DNA of 64,000 nucleotides, taken from NCBI GenBank assembly GCA_030765055.1, contig CM060947.1, positions 103,995,619-104,059,618 of the forward strand. Reading direction: 5' to 3'. The notes beneath the pieces were generated by a model that ran no database searches, was not told where the DNA came from, and saw only the letters and a program-made list of their open reading frames with translations. The DNA is from Mantis religiosa (Eukaryota > Arthropoda > Insecta > Mantodea > Mantidae). Below are positions 29,701 to 36,387 of the stretch, one piece after another. Each line of letters starts with the position of its first letter. The first letter of the stretch is position 1. The translations under genes were made by a program, and so were the position numbers.

Positions 29701-31391
29701 ACCCTTCACCTAAAACTTTGATATAAAGATATTTATATTTACAATGTGTTAAAAGTACACATTTCAAGATTTTTTTTATCAATTTTAGAAAACAGCAATT
29801 AAAAACAGCAACAGTCCATAAATAATAAATATCACTTGAATCACGTACAGCTAAATATGCCAGACAACATTTTTCAAGAAAATCTGCTATTCTTAACATA
29901 AAACGTTAATGTCATAACGTTTTGCATGTTTTGATTTTGTTCACGGACCATGTTATTTTTCCCTCCAATTCATGTTTGGTCTTGCCAAATATAACTAATG
30001 CCAGGTCATCTGCATATCCAATGCTTTTGACTCCTAATGGCATTTCTAGTTTAAGAAATTCCACAGGGTAGGGCCCAAGACCGATCCCTGCGGGATACCA
30101 CAACTCATATCCAACCTTGTGCTTTCTCCAATCAATATTTGCCTGTCTTCCAGGTAACTGCATATAAGCTTTATTAAGTGCGGTGCAATACCCTCCTTTT
30201 TAGTTCCCTTATTATACCCTTCCATGGTGCTGAATTAAAAGCATTTTTCACGTCTAAAGTGACCATAGCAGCAAATGGTTTATTCATATCTGTTGTTTCA
30301 GACTTCATCATATTTATGGTCTCCAAAGCATCTAATGTTGAAAACCCTTTTCTGAAACCAAATTGTGTTTGCGCAAATCTCTCATTCTTTTGGATCTCAT
30401 CAATCAGTCTGTTGTTAATAATCTGCTCAAATAGCTTTCCTATCACATTTATCAGACAAAGGGGTCTATATGAAATACCACCATCCAATTTTTTGGTTTT
30501 TCGAGTAATATCAGTTTAGCTGTTTTCCACTGCTTTGGGAAAATTCCTTCAGCCATAAGACGGTTTAAAACTTTTTAAATTTTTCCGGAAAATGTTTCAA
30601 AGACTTTGCCTCCATCCTCAACCGGCCATTGACTGGTTCTCATTGGTGTAGTTGACGATATTTTGTCATAGGTCTCCTCTGGTGGCGGTTCGAGGAACTT
30701 GCTGCACTTGCCATAATCCCCCTACATTTAATCAATTGTATTTAATTTATATATTAAAATGTTGAACTGAACTTAAAGTTTTAGAAATTATGACCTCATA
30801 GCTGTAGGTGGTCTTCCCAATCATCATTTGTGAATATCCAAATCGTTCCATGTGTCTGTCAGTAATGTGTTCAAATATTAGGCAGGTGAGTGTTCTGTTT
30901 CAAACACTCTCTTCCACTGATGGTGCACTTTAACAGTGTTATCAACCCCGATAAACCACTTCAGAATACATTTTCACTGTTTGAACATAAAGCATACTTC
31001 AGTAATTTTGTACTGTCATCAAGGTAACTAGAGACTATTGTGATGAAGCTGCCAACATCTGGCAAGCAAAAGACCATATTATAATATATTCATAATTGAA
31101 GTCAATTGACAGTATCAGTATCCTCTTATAGCCTGGTAAATGTTGTATACATTTTTTTGGTGGATCCTTTGTTTTGATATGAATTTAGAATATGTAATAT
31201 TCATCTTTAAAGTTGTTGGGATTTAATAGTCTCTTCATAGGTTAACTTGAAATTATTGCAATGAGGACTCTGTTTCACAATAGTTTGTATAACTTTAACA
31301 AATATCTTTTGTTTCAGCTGCAAGCCATTCACAGAAAGGAAGCCACAGAGACAGGCGTGAAGTTTTGGTTTATGATAACTTATTTGAATAA
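7232..31391 (+). CDS. Nelf-E: Negative elongation factor subunit E (NELF-E), six coding exons
   Basis: NELF-E is the RNA-binding subunit of the NELF complex, which holds RNA polymerase II in promoter-proximal pausing in the nucleus. Exons 7232-7312, 7659-7952, 8057-8253, 22217-22271, 29356-29467 and 31318-31391 total 813 bp (270 residues plus TAA), with GT-AG borders and matching phases. The N-terminus has the family pattern of an acidic EEE patch followed by KLKKK. Residues around 70 read KKLIKSGAI, and GFKRPR follows. An RRM spans about residues 157-226, with RNP2 as TIFVSGY (158-164) and RNP1 as RGFVTF across the exon 3/4 junction. The tail HRDRREVLVYD matches the conserved NELF-E C-terminus. 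The Arg-Asp dipeptide tract of vertebrate NELF-E is absent and the length suits insect orthologues. The start is the first ATG in the conserved frame. Confidence 0.93.
7387..7570 (+). mobile_element. tRNA-derived SINE-like insert in NELF-E intron 1
   Basis: An A-box-like segment (GACTCAGTTGGTTAGGAGC) is followed about 40 bp later by a degenerate B-box region, then a non-tRNA body. No target duplication was identified. It is a different family from the 312-bp unit. Confidence 0.45.
7659..7952 (+). CDS. Nelf-E: NELF-E coding exon 2
   Basis: Encodes residues 28-125, phase 0 at both ends. It carries the conserved KKLIKSGAI and GFKRPR blocks of the NELF-E N-terminal half. The acceptor is AACAG and the donor GTAACA. 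Confidence 0.93.
8057..8253 (+). CDS. Nelf-E: NELF-E coding exon 3
   Basis: Encodes residues 126-190 plus two bases. It contains the first half of the RRM, with RNP2 TIFVSGY and helix 1 FLKKAFQSYG. The acceptor is CTGCAG and the donor GTATGT. Confidence 0.93.
8366..8450. repeat. transposon-end-like sequence
   Basis: Starts CAGTAGAACCTAG straight after a TA at 8364-8365 and continues with TTTATCC and AATCCGAGTTAGC, which resembles pogo/Tigger-type terminal repeats. No matching opposite end was found, so the element is not delimited. Confidence 0.35.
8535..9185 (-). pseudogene. DUF7869-type insect repeat protein, C-terminal relic
   Basis: Read on the minus strand, a frame near 9085 contains KGHSYMACDREF. 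It continues, after an in-frame stop, into a 129-codon open frame (8924-8535) that ends in acidic WDSDSDN. The GHSxxxxDRDF motif followed by a charged tail is typical of the C-terminal part of insect DUF7869 repeat-associated proteins. At least one stop and the missing N-terminal half make it non-functional. The family call is from memory of the motif and needs a profile search. Another transposon-derived family remains possible. Confidence 0.45.
9186..11018. other. intronic AT-rich sequence, nothing recognised
   Basis: No coding relic, RNA gene or matched repeat was recognised. Short TTAGG-like runs near 9965 and 10068 are too few to be telomeric sequence. Confidence 0.5.
11019..11148. repeat. 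59-bp-arm inverted repeat (hairpin)
   Basis: The arms 11019-11077 and 11090-11148 are nearly perfect reverse complements around a 12-nt loop (GAGCTGTTGCTT). The arms begin TTGTAGTTG and end with ACTAGTTTTGG next to the loop. No coding content. It resembles a fold-back or MITE-type element. Confidence 0.85.
11322..11703 (-). mobile_element. dispersed copy of the 312-bp tRNA-like unit, 1.2 units
   Basis: A diverged copy of the satellite unit on the minus strand. The conserved segment TTGTTCTTTC with CACACTGGCC/CACACTTGC occurs twice, at 11331 and 11644, 313 bp apart. The dispersed copy is therefore also more than one unit long. The tRNA-like head is at about 11400-11480. Confidence 0.85.
11748..11776. 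repeat. (TA)n microsatellite
   Basis: About 14 TA units. Confidence 0.9.
11777..12392. other. intronic sequence, nothing recognised
   Basis: AT-rich, with no supported feature. Confidence 0.5.
12445..12971 (-). repeat. LTR (3' LTR in element orientation)
   Basis: 527 bp, TGTGAC...GTGACA. On the minus strand it contains a TATA-like CCCTATATAAGC and an AATAAA signal. Confidence 0.93.
12876..14186 (-). pseudogene. Deleted Gypsy-type gag-pol relic with an open 436-codon frame
   Basis: The open frame starts inside the 5' LTR, so its first ~75 residues are probably not a native start; an internal Met near 13955 is a better candidate. About residues 80-180 form a coiled-coil-like Gag segment with repeated LEEMK and LMDKMEEMK patterns. 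An abrupt junction leads to the RT/RNase H connection (VWTEDAEDAFQHL, then VDTDSSDHCIGGVLSQ). A second junction leads to the integrase zinc-binding region (EEVHAGTSGGHLGANRT, then YFW). Protease, the RT catalytic core and the integrase core are absent, so it cannot supply transposition functions. The frame then runs into the other LTR. That the fused frame stayed open is notable. Confidence 0.82.
14001..14531 (-). repeat. LTR (5' LTR in element orientation)
   Basis: 531 bp and closely similar to its partner. Small indels (for example CACTAACT against CACTGACTAACT) account for the 4-bp length difference. Confidence 0.93.
15673..17915 (-). mobile_element. piggyBac element (2,243 bp) with TTAA target duplication
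   Basis: TTAA at 15669-15672 and at 17916-17919 flanks the element. The ends are CCTCTTAGC on the left and CCCCTTAAC on the right (inverted), an imperfect terminal repeat. A sub-terminal inverted repeat containing TCCTGAGTATACTCG lies at about 15828-15847 and 17839-17857. It interrupts the DUF4817 transposase relic exactly at a TTAA. Confidence 0.88.
15975..17665 (-). pseudogene. piggyBac transposase, frameshifted relic
   Basis: Read from 17665 down. There is an acidic N-terminus (SDEDYNIEFSGSESSEESY), then the dimerisation/catalytic body (FTGKPE, then VWKNTIDEMYIFIAVTLLQS). The catalytic Asp positions are visible in DVTIDKSLM, LTIDNYYTS and YNDMMGWVDKVDQ. A C-terminal Cys-rich finger (CRMCSSVCD, then CTDCGVALC) follows. 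All three acidic residues survive, but the frame is broken near 17460, 16950 and 16450 and again before the finger, so no full protein can be made. Confidence 0.9.
18156..18395 (-). mobile_element. tRNA-derived SINE with 13-bp target duplication
   Basis: TAGATTATTTCTG occurs at 18143-18155 and 18396-18408, flanking a 240-bp insert. On the minus strand the insert starts with a tRNA-like head: A-box TGGCTTAGTGGTTAGACC, an anticodon-arm-like CTTGG/CCAAG stem, and B-box GGGTTTGATCCC. A GC-rich body follows. It splits the DUF4817 transposase relic and belongs to neither of the two larger SINE-like families in the window. Confidence 0.9.
18587..18955. other. intronic sequence, nothing recognised
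   Basis: AT-rich spacer with no supported feature, apart from a short GAGTTTGTTATT direct repetition near 18712-18760. Confidence 0.5.
18956..19763 (-). mobile_element. BEL/Pao retrotransposon, 3' fragment
   Basis: In minus orientation it runs from the integrase core to the end of the 3' LTR (19084-18956, TGTGGA...TAACA). The LTR is preceded by a purine tract, GGGTGGGGAGGA. The 5' side stops at the integrase motif around the second catalytic Asp (TIYTDNAQTF). It is homologous to 40948-41745 in the larger BEL relic. Confidence 0.85.
19085..19763 (-). pseudogene. BEL/Pao integrase C-terminal fragment
   Basis: Frame pieces read IYTDNAQTF, then RMVRTTKRCLREVLGKAQV and EAALNYRTIT, then LTPAHFLCGG. 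These are the end of the integrase core and the Pao-specific downstream region. A frameshift lies near 19700. There is no Gag, protease or RT. Confidence 0.85.
19949..19990 (+). ncRNA. Hammerhead-ribozyme-like motif (isolated Penelope-type 3' remnant?)
   Basis: CTGATGA (19949-19955) is followed by a 20-nt segment whose ends AGGGA/TTCCT can pair as stem II, then GAAAC (19976-19980). That matches the invariant hammerhead core. Stem III and the cleavage-site region (ATTGATTT) are imperfect and no good stem I was seen. The arrangement matches the 3' region of the Penelope-like elements elsewhere here, so 19770-20040 may be an old remnant of such an element. Confidence 0.4.
20080..21290 (-). pseudogene. 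IS630/Tc1-mariner-type transposase relic 1
   Basis: On the minus strand a 110-codon frame (21288-20956) holds the N-terminal part with SESIRKSAAATGVS, SFGAPGKKHN and TEIEDFDKCNL. Broken frames then give YEDETHIHSS (first catalytic Asp, near 20840) and LVIDNTSYHN (second Asp, near 20570). Near 20330 is LIWADVKQWVA, where the usual IEL glutamate position reads Gly. The family is the multicopy DDE transposase of insects with MDNASYHS-like signatures. Frameshifts and the lost third acidic residue make it inactive. Confidence 0.75.
21526..21705 (+). mobile_element. dispersed tRNA-like unit with near-canonical A-box
   Basis: The head begins GCCATGGTAGCTCAGTGGG, closer to a canonical tRNA A-box than the satellite copies. 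An internal GATCCATGG duplication precedes the B-box GGTTCTAATCCC. The body keeps the TTGACTCTATCC and ATTAATTTCCATCAATTAA blocks. Confidence 0.82.
21706..22216. other. end of NELF-E intron 3, nothing recognised
   Basis: AT-rich sequence leading to the TTGCAG acceptor of exon 4. Confidence 0.55.
22217..22271 (+). CDS. Nelf-E: NELF-E coding exon 4
   Basis: A 55-bp exon that completes a split Ser codon and encodes RGFVTFDKMDAADRAIAE. This is RNP1 and helix 2 of the RRM, matching the CAFVTYEKMESADQAVAE region of the family. GT-AG bounded. Confidence 0.92.
22463..23101 (-). pseudogene. Penelope-like GIY-YIG endonuclease domain (inverted arm)
   Basis: A 212-codon open frame. About residues 80-105 hold the GIY-YIG signature (SGIYKIECCGCCQIYIGKT) with the Cys pair between GIY and YIG that marks the Penelope type. 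RNLETRAKEHF and HFWGKNHNI follow. It lacks the RT domain because only the 3' part of the element is present. A duplication of ~94 bp upstream breaks the link to the remaining RT tail at 23277-23335. Confidence 0.88.
22473..22510 (-). ncRNA. Hammerhead-like motif, Penelope A inverted arm
   Basis: Reading minus, stem I CCAG (22510-22507) is followed by TTGATGG, a variant of the CTGATGA core. A short AGG...TCT stem II, GAAAC, the mini stem III ACATGT with the cleavage-site T, and CTGG closing stem I follow. Layout and spacing follow the type I hammerheads reported from Penelope-like elements. Core changes at C3 and A9 make self-cleavage doubtful. Confidence 0.55.
23350..24806 (+). pseudogene. 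Penelope-like reverse transcriptase (element A, forward arm)
   Basis: It reads from an N-terminal segment with LLNSGLKTCVSF, with a stop at about 23636. An open frame at 23662-23886 includes YTKADKGNKIVIM. A single nonsense codon or frame change at 23884 separates it from a 308-codon frame (23883-24809). That frame has YGLPKIH, the palm motif FDVKSLFPSIP, GLAMGNPLSPFLADLYM and the catalytic YVDDIFAIV. The domain ends at the 95-bp duplication, after which the endonuclease part is out of frame. The element is therefore non-autonomous as it stands. Confidence 0.88.
24830..25445 (+). pseudogene. Penelope-like GIY-YIG endonuclease domain (element A, forward arm), degraded
   Basis: Frame-broken counterpart of the minus-strand domain at 22463-23101. 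SGIYQIEC, QIYIGKT, RNLET and FWEKETHNI-like pieces are readable in shifting frames. Several indels interrupt it. Confidence 0.8.
25501..25541 (+). ncRNA. Hammerhead-like motif, Penelope A forward arm
   Basis: CCGG (stem I), TTGACGATGG (core with three extra bases against the inverted arm), AGGCAAAGTCTCT, GAAAC, ATGTT and CTGG. Same layout as at 22473-22510. The 3-nt difference in the core separates the two arms. Confidence 0.5.
26149..26880 (-). pseudogene. Penelope-like RT fragment (element B)
   Basis: Pieces read YTKVDKGNKTVMDK, VYGLPKIHK and YKLSKWLNKKF, then the palm motif SSDVISLFPSVP and CIEQSFF. The frame then jumps to TKLKGI, which belongs to the endonuclease start. The YVDD catalytic block is absent. 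Several frameshifts. Confidence 0.82.
27304..27346 (-). ncRNA. Hammerhead-like motif, Penelope B
   Basis: Minus strand: CTGAT, then a perfect GTTAG/CTAAC stem with loop GAAGGTT, then GAAAC, mini stem III AC-AC-GT, T, CTAG. The core lacks two bases where CTGATGA is expected. The sister 3' end near 25855 keeps TGATGA but has a damaged GAAAC. The pair suggests an ancestor with a complete core. Confidence 0.5.
27408..27671 (-). pseudogene. Penelope-like endonuclease C-terminal fragment (element B, upstream copy)
   Basis: An 87-codon frame starting MGKTKSNLNFRLKEYF and continuing SAVAYHFWNDNHNIE. This is the YIG-distal part of the GIY-YIG domain. A diverged counterpart is readable at about 25930-26160. 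Confidence 0.82.
27730..28430 (+). pseudogene. Penelope-like element C, endonuclease and 3' end
   Basis: Broken frames give CGIYQFNCLDCDNVCIGKT (YIG altered to CIG), KRNLETRKKEHF, a frameshift near 28040, then VMNFELPAVDSVFKFVL. The 3'UTR carries a hammerhead-like motif. It is close to element D at 53928-55130. A 33-bp ATTTATTCCATCCTTGGG-type sequence is locally duplicated near 27735-27795. Confidence 0.8.
28286..28329 (+). ncRNA. Hammerhead-like motif, Penelope C
   Basis: CCAG (stem I), CTGAAGATG (core with three extra bases), TGTA...TACA stem II, TGAAAT, mini stem III ATCGCGAT, T, CTGG closing stem I. Stem I is identical to that of Penelope A although the elements are otherwise different. 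Confidence 0.5.
28460..28866 (-). mobile_element. solo LTR with ATAT target duplication
   Basis: 407 bp, TGTAAC...GCGACA, flanked by ATAT at 28456-28459 and 28867-28870. Its first 20 bp (TGTAACTATGTGGGTTCGTA) resemble the LTR start at 14001, so a related Gypsy-type family is likely. On the minus strand it has a TATTTAAA box and an AATAAA signal. The internal region was lost by LTR recombination. Confidence 0.88.
28871..29355. other. end of NELF-E intron 4, nothing recognised
   Basis: AT-rich sequence up to the TTCAG acceptor of exon 5. Confidence 0.5.
29356..29467 (+). CDS. Nelf-E: NELF-E coding exon 5
   Basis: Encodes residues 210-246 plus one base: the end of the RRM (QLKVSLARRQP) and the following linker with TWSTI. 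This matches the VQLKVNIARKQP region of the family. Donor GTAGGC. Confidence 0.92.
29468..29911. other. first part of NELF-E intron 5, nothing recognised
   Basis: No supported feature. Confidence 0.5.
29912..30560 (-). pseudogene. R1-like non-LTR retrotransposon RT fragment
   Basis: Minus strand: YRPLCLINVIGKLFEQII, FGFRKGFSTLDALETI, TLDVKNAFNSAPW and, after frameshifts and a short gap, IGYADDLALVIFGKT with the catalytic YADD. The spacing and the VxLDVxNAFN block are typical of R1-group elements. Only the central RT is present. Confidence 0.82.
30572..30706 (-). mobile_element. Penelope A family 3'-end fragment
   Basis: Matches the element A 3' terminus (GGAGGCAAAGTCTTTGAAACA, CTATGACAAAAT, GGAACCGCCACCAGA order on the minus strand). 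No coding part is left beyond the last endonuclease codons. Confidence 0.82.
30707..31317. other. end of NELF-E intron 5, nothing recognised
   Basis: AT-rich, ending in the GTTTCAG acceptor of exon 6. Confidence 0.5.
31318..31391 (+). CDS. Nelf-E: NELF-E coding exon 6 (last)
   Basis: Completes a split Ala codon and encodes the C-terminal 24 residues, including SHRDRREVLVYDNLFE, then TAA. It matches the conserved family tail (HRDKR, then IVY). Confidence 0.92.
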
Positions 31392-31468
31392 AAAAGCAAA
31401 TCATTTCCTATCACTGAATGTTTTGTACAGAAGTGTGTTTAGTTGCTATAACTACAAAACAGTTTGTA

Positions 31469-31474
31469 AATAAA
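31469..31474 (+). terminator. NELF-E poly(A) signal
   Basis: AATAAA 78 bp after the stop codon, the first such signal downstream, giving a short 3'UTR. Confidence 0.6.
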
Positions 31475-31479
31475 AGAGT

Positions 31480-33867
31480 ACAAGAAAAAGTTAACTCAAT
31501 GATTGTACTTTGCTTAACTAGGCAGTGCAGGCAGATGGTCTGTGAGACCAAGGAGAATATTTTCACATTAATACAATATCTGACCATTTCTTCCATGAAG
31601 CTATCTTCTCAATACCTTTAAGTGAGTATAACAGGATTCATTTGGTGTGATGAACCTGGTATTTTAACAATAGCACTTCCCAGTAAGCTTAAGACGGACA
31701 GTACTATGGTATCACGAACCAGCTGCATGCACTGGTGTCAGTTTATCAGCTCTGCATATTTATTTCTGAGAGTGCATGCGTGTGGTATTAGTTTTGTTTA
31801 GTGCTAAAACAGAACATTTGTGGCTTGATGCCTTATTTTAGTAAGTATTGTAATTGGATCATGGCATATACTTGTGAGGCAGAATAGGAGAAAATTAAGC
31901 AGCTCAGTGGCTGAAAGTTCAGCTGATGGTTCCAAAGATAATTCCATTTTGAAGAAATCCAGCACCCAGAATTAGCAGTGATTCCTATAACAAACAGGAA
32001 GCATCGGATGATGAAACAAGAGAAATTCTTATGAGTATGACTTATGATACAATGAACAAAATTATATTAAGAGGAACTCATTGACTGTTCTAATAGATAC
32101 ATTCAAATTATCCATGTTTTCTAGGGAGAGAGATGTCCAACAAACTAACCAATTTGAAATGAAGGCTTTGTTGGTGTAATGCGAGCCTATCGACTAAATC
32201 TACAAGATTTGAGGCATTCAGATGGCACAAGAGTTAAACTATTTCACTTCACTATATTGCCTTGAACATTGTGTTAGTGTGTGCCAAGAGTATATCATAA
32301 AATATCCTATTAAATATGTGCAGCATTTTGATTGCAGCTCTTTTTTATATATCTCTATTTTGATAACAGCTCTCGATCAAAATATAATTTTTCATTTTAA
32401 AATATATATGAAAGTAATTGATAATTACACTACTTCATTTACTAACACTTCAGTCCCAGATCACAATAAAAGTTAAAAGTGATGGTTATTGAAAGGATCT
32501 GAGAGACCAGCTGCATGTACAGTACGGCCATTGGATCTCCAGCTCTGATGTTTTGCGGTTGCAGGAGGCAGAGTGGAAAGGTTAATAGTACCAACATACA
32601 GTAATGAGCAATTGAAAACATATCCTTAAAATTATCTTTAGAATGAAAATATAGGACTATATTAGATTTAAAACATTGAAATCCAACTTGCAATTTCATT
32701 AATCATGCAAGATATTCATCACAACATCATTGTACTTCAATATTTCATTCACACCTTTCATGCACGCTAACTGCTTCTGTTGGTAGTACTGGGAGTCTTT
32801 ACATACGGTGTCGTGGTCAGGAAAGTAAAATTGTCTGCTAGCACCAATCAGCATTGTCACTGCTAGGTGTGGTTTTCAAATACAACACTGTTGCCAGGTT
32901 AATTTTGTTTGGACGATGTGGCTTTAGTTGCTTGCGCTGGTGAACTTTCTTTGCTATTTTGTGCATGCCTGAATTCCGATTTTTAAATTCATAAGTCCTA
33001 TTATTATTGCTATTATGATAACATGGCTACTGGTTGGTGAAATATTTAAAATACGCATGTTCCTCTGCTTGAAATTCCCACCAAAGAAATGGCAACAGCC
33101 TGCTTCCCCCTCTCGAGAAATGTCAGAGTTGGAGAACGGGCGGCCAAATTGTAATGACATTAGTATCCCAGCGCATGTACGAAGGGTTAATCTAGAAATA
33201 AATGCAGTATAAGTTATTGCATAAATGTATATATCCTTAGTGCATTATTTTTATTTTCGATACTGTTTTAAGGTAGAGGAGAAACTGTGCTCTGCCAAAA
33301 ATAGTAGATCGTGGGAGATAGAAAAAGGTATACATAAATAACAAAAGTGCATGGTTAAAATTGTCAAGGAATTCCACCATTTAGAATTGAATGGAAAACT
33401 TCAGCGCTTTTCCATCATATAAATACGTAAGTTGAATAGAGCAACTGTTATATTTTACCAAAATGCAATATTGAGATTTCATCAGAAATGCATAGCCTGA
33501 AGTCTTCTGAAACCAAACATAAAACATATTTAGAAAAAGGCTCATACAAGTATTTCAATGGCATATAAAAAAAATTGAATAAATACCAAATTTGATATTT
33601 TTCTGCACCTTACAAACATATGAAACAAGTTATAAAGAAGTTCATCCCTCTCAAAACAACCCTACATAAGAATGGAATTACTGTTTTTATTTCCTAAAAA
33701 TTGGTTTTTAACCATTTTCATTCATGCTATCGTTTTTAAGATAACCACATATGTAACAGCCTTTATATCTTCAATTTTCTGTAAATGACCTTGAAGTTCT
33801 CTTCATATTTAATGAACTTAATGCAATTATATATAACTGGTAACTGGCATACAAAACTGAAATTGTT
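31480..33867. other. intergenic sequence, nothing recognised
   Basis: 2.4 kb of AT-rich sequence downstream of NELF-E. A Ser-rich broken frame near 31890-31990 and a GC-richer patch near 33050-33150 were read without recognising a family. Confidence 0.5.
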
Positions 33868-34773
33868 TTGTGGCATTAGCTATTTCTAAGGTATTCACTG
33901 CTACTGATTTAAATTTTGCAATAGTTCAAATTTTTTAATGCATGAGGTCCGTTTTGTTTCTTGTGATAAAAAGTATGTAATTTTAAAGACAATAGGTAGC
34001 AGTCACTTTTTACTTTCTCTACTATTTACTTATAGTAAATAGGAAAAGCTTCTCCACCCAAAAATTTGAAACCAAAACCAGTGAAAATATACTGTTCAAA
34101 AACTTTAGGAAAAGTTGTGTGCGTGCAGCTCTGTGTGTGCAGCATAACAATAATTAAATGTTGGTTAAATACTAAATTTGGTTAGAGTTACACTGAAACA
34201 TTCTGGCTGTGGCATTGAAGTTTAAAGTCTGACTCTACCCCTCCAAACCTTAACCCACAGATGGCTTGTTAAGGAATGCCTTTCTTTTGAACCTCATTGA
34301 GGTTAAGTGTATTACTTTTGTTGTGGCATTAGCTATTTCTAAGGTATTCACTGCTACTGATTTAAATTTTGCAATAGTTCAAATTTTTTAATGCATGAGG
34401 TCCGTTTTGTTTCTTGTGATAAAAAGTATGTAATTTTAAAGACAATAGGTAGCAGTCACTTTTTACTTTCTCTACTATTTACTTATAGTAAATAGGAAAA
34501 GCTTCTCCACCCAAAAATTTGAAACCAAAACCAGTGAAAATATACTGTTCAAAAACTTTAGGAAAAGTTGTGTGCGTGCAGCTCTGTGTGTGCAGCATAA
34601 CAATAATTAAATGTTGGTTAAATACTAAATTTGGTTAGAGTTACACTGAAACATTCTGGCTGTGGCATTGAAGTTTAAAGTCTGACTCTACCCCTCCAAA
34701 CCTTAACCCACAGATGGCTTGTTAAGGAATGCCTTTCTTTTGAACCTCATTGAGGTTAAGTGTATTACTTTTG
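33868..34773 (+). repeat. 453-bp perfect tandem duplication
   Basis: Unit 1 (33868-34320) and unit 2 (34321-34773) appear identical throughout. The unit ends inside the BEL 5' LTR, so it joins the left half of a tRNA-like repeat and the first ~54 bp of the LTR to upstream sequence. A TTTTG microhomology sits at the junction. Confidence 0.93.
34661..34719 (+). mobile_element. tRNA-like unit, left half at BEL insertion
   Basis: GTGGCATTGAAG...GTCTGACTCTACC...AGATGGCT matches the body of the dispersed tRNA-like unit. The right half is at 41746-41788 after the BEL element. Confidence 0.72.
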
Positions 34774-35080
34774 TATGTATCTTCTTTGAAATCAAGTAGT
34801 GCTGCACAGTGTTGCCAGGTCTACTGATTTAGGAGGAGATTTCTTTCTTTTTTAGAAATCTACTGCTCTACTTTCAAAAATGAAAACTTCTAAATCTCCT
34901 AAACTTTTATTTTCCCAAGCAAGGCGTATCGTAATGAGTGATTCATCATATATTTGAATCCGTGAATTCCCCAAGGTGCTATCTGAGTACTGCATAAACA
35001 CAAAATATGGTAAACAAAGTCATCAATAAATAAATATTAAGAGCAGAAGCATTATTAACAGTGAAGTATTCTTCATATTT

Positions 35081-35167
35081 AAGTTTGATTTATGAGTCAC
35101 TATGTTTACACTCAATCTTCACTTGTTGTTGATTGAGTGTAAACATAGTGACTCATAAAACAAACTT
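35081..35167. repeat. 37-bp-arm hairpin inside the hAT
   Basis: Arms 35081-35117 and 35131-35167 match at 36 of 37 positions around a 13-nt loop. The left arm plus its upstream flank recurs inverted at 53822-53905, so it is part of another mobile sequence inserted in the hAT. ATCAATAAAT and similar words flank the insert (about 35021 and 35173), suggesting a target duplication. Confidence 0.82.
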
Positions 35168-35684
35168 AAATCATCAATAAATACTATAACATGCATATGC
35201 TCAGCTCACATCTTGTGTTTACTGTTTTAAATCCGAGACCAGCGAGGAGCCATCAGCTTACGAATAAACACTAAAACCTTACACTTGTTGGTGAAATGCA
35301 ATTTTTGTTTTAACTATTGCTAAACTCGTGTTAAGTCTTAACATTTGTTGGTGAAAGCAGCACACAAGAGATATTTGTTGACTGTTCTGTTACTCTCTGT
35401 TCGGCTACTTGAATAAATTGTCAGTGTTCATCTCGGTGGTTTATATATATATACACACACACGTGCAATATGCCACTAAACAGTTTTATTACCTAAGCAT
35501 TGATTTATTTTCTACCTCTTAGACTACTGTTGGTTTCAGTGGTGGCATTTGAGTAATTCAGCAAAATTGAATATTAAAACGTGACTTAAAACCAGCATAC
35601 CTTTTCCTCTTGCTCTGTGGTTGAGCTTCATAAAGAACTTTGATACCAGTGTTCAATTCTTTGCTAGCGACAGTTTTTTTTTTT

Positions 35685-35802
35685 ACTTCCTCCAACGTTA
35701 AGTCATCGGACGGTGAATGAAAGGGGTAAAATGATGCTCAAATGTGTCCAGGGTCCATGGAGCTTAGAGCTACCCGACGTTTGTCTGTAAGGATAAGCGA
35801 CA
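35685..35802 (-). mobile_element. tRNA-derived SINE (family B), 3' half
   Basis: Matches the body of the SINE at 49848-50082 (CCTCCAACGTTAAGTCA, GATGCTCAAATG, AGGGTCCATGGAGCTTAGAG), minus strand. The tRNA-like head is missing. Confidence 0.82.
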
Positions 35803-35871
35803 GTTTAGTGCATGCCTTTTTATTTTCCATGTTACCATAGTGTAAGGTATCTACTTACTGTCTTCTTAAAC

Positions 35872-36345
35872 ATGAGTAAGAAGCAGAGATACAGTCAGCT
35901 TTACAAACCTGAGTGGAAGCAAAAAAAAAAAAAAAATTCGGCAGCTGGTTAAAATCTTCTAATAAGGGTTCTAATTTTGCATCAACATAAATATTTCATC
36001 AGGTGGGAAAGTGCTTTAGAGAAACATGCAGTAACTGAAAAACATTCAGTCTACCAAACGGCTGGTTGGACAGAAAACTATCATTTGCTCATCAGTCTAC
36101 CTCATTGATTACCAAACTAAAGGAAGTGGAAATTCGGCTTGTGGCTTTTCTAGCAGAACATAACATCTCTTTCAGTGTCATGGAATATATGCCATCTCTT
36201 GTTAATTCCATTTGCCCTGATTCTGAAATTGCAAAACAATGTTTTGGGTTTTGAAAGTAAAGAAATGGTATATGCAAGTCTTGAGAGAAAATAAACTTTC
36301 TCTTATTGTGGATGAACCGACAGATTCATCTACACATTTAATTTA
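35872..36345 (+). pseudogene. hAT-type transposase N-terminal relic
   Basis: Frame-shifted pieces give a BED-finger-like region (SKKQRYSQLYKPEWK, a poly-A slippage, then ALEKHAVTEKH). An open 62-codon frame (36066-36254) follows with STSLITKLKEVEIRLVAFLA and CPDSEIAKQ, then LSLIVDEPTDSS. That last block resembles the first catalytic-Asp block of hAT (IVDEST). The rest of the catalytic domain is missing. Confidence 0.72.
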
Positions 36346-36387
36346 GTTGTAAGGTTTCTTTTTCTTCTTTTTTTGTAGTTGTAATTG

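Noticed and set aside
31830..32200. Ser-rich broken frame as a transposase N-terminus
   Set aside because: No catalytic block or terminal repeats nearby; similarity too vague.
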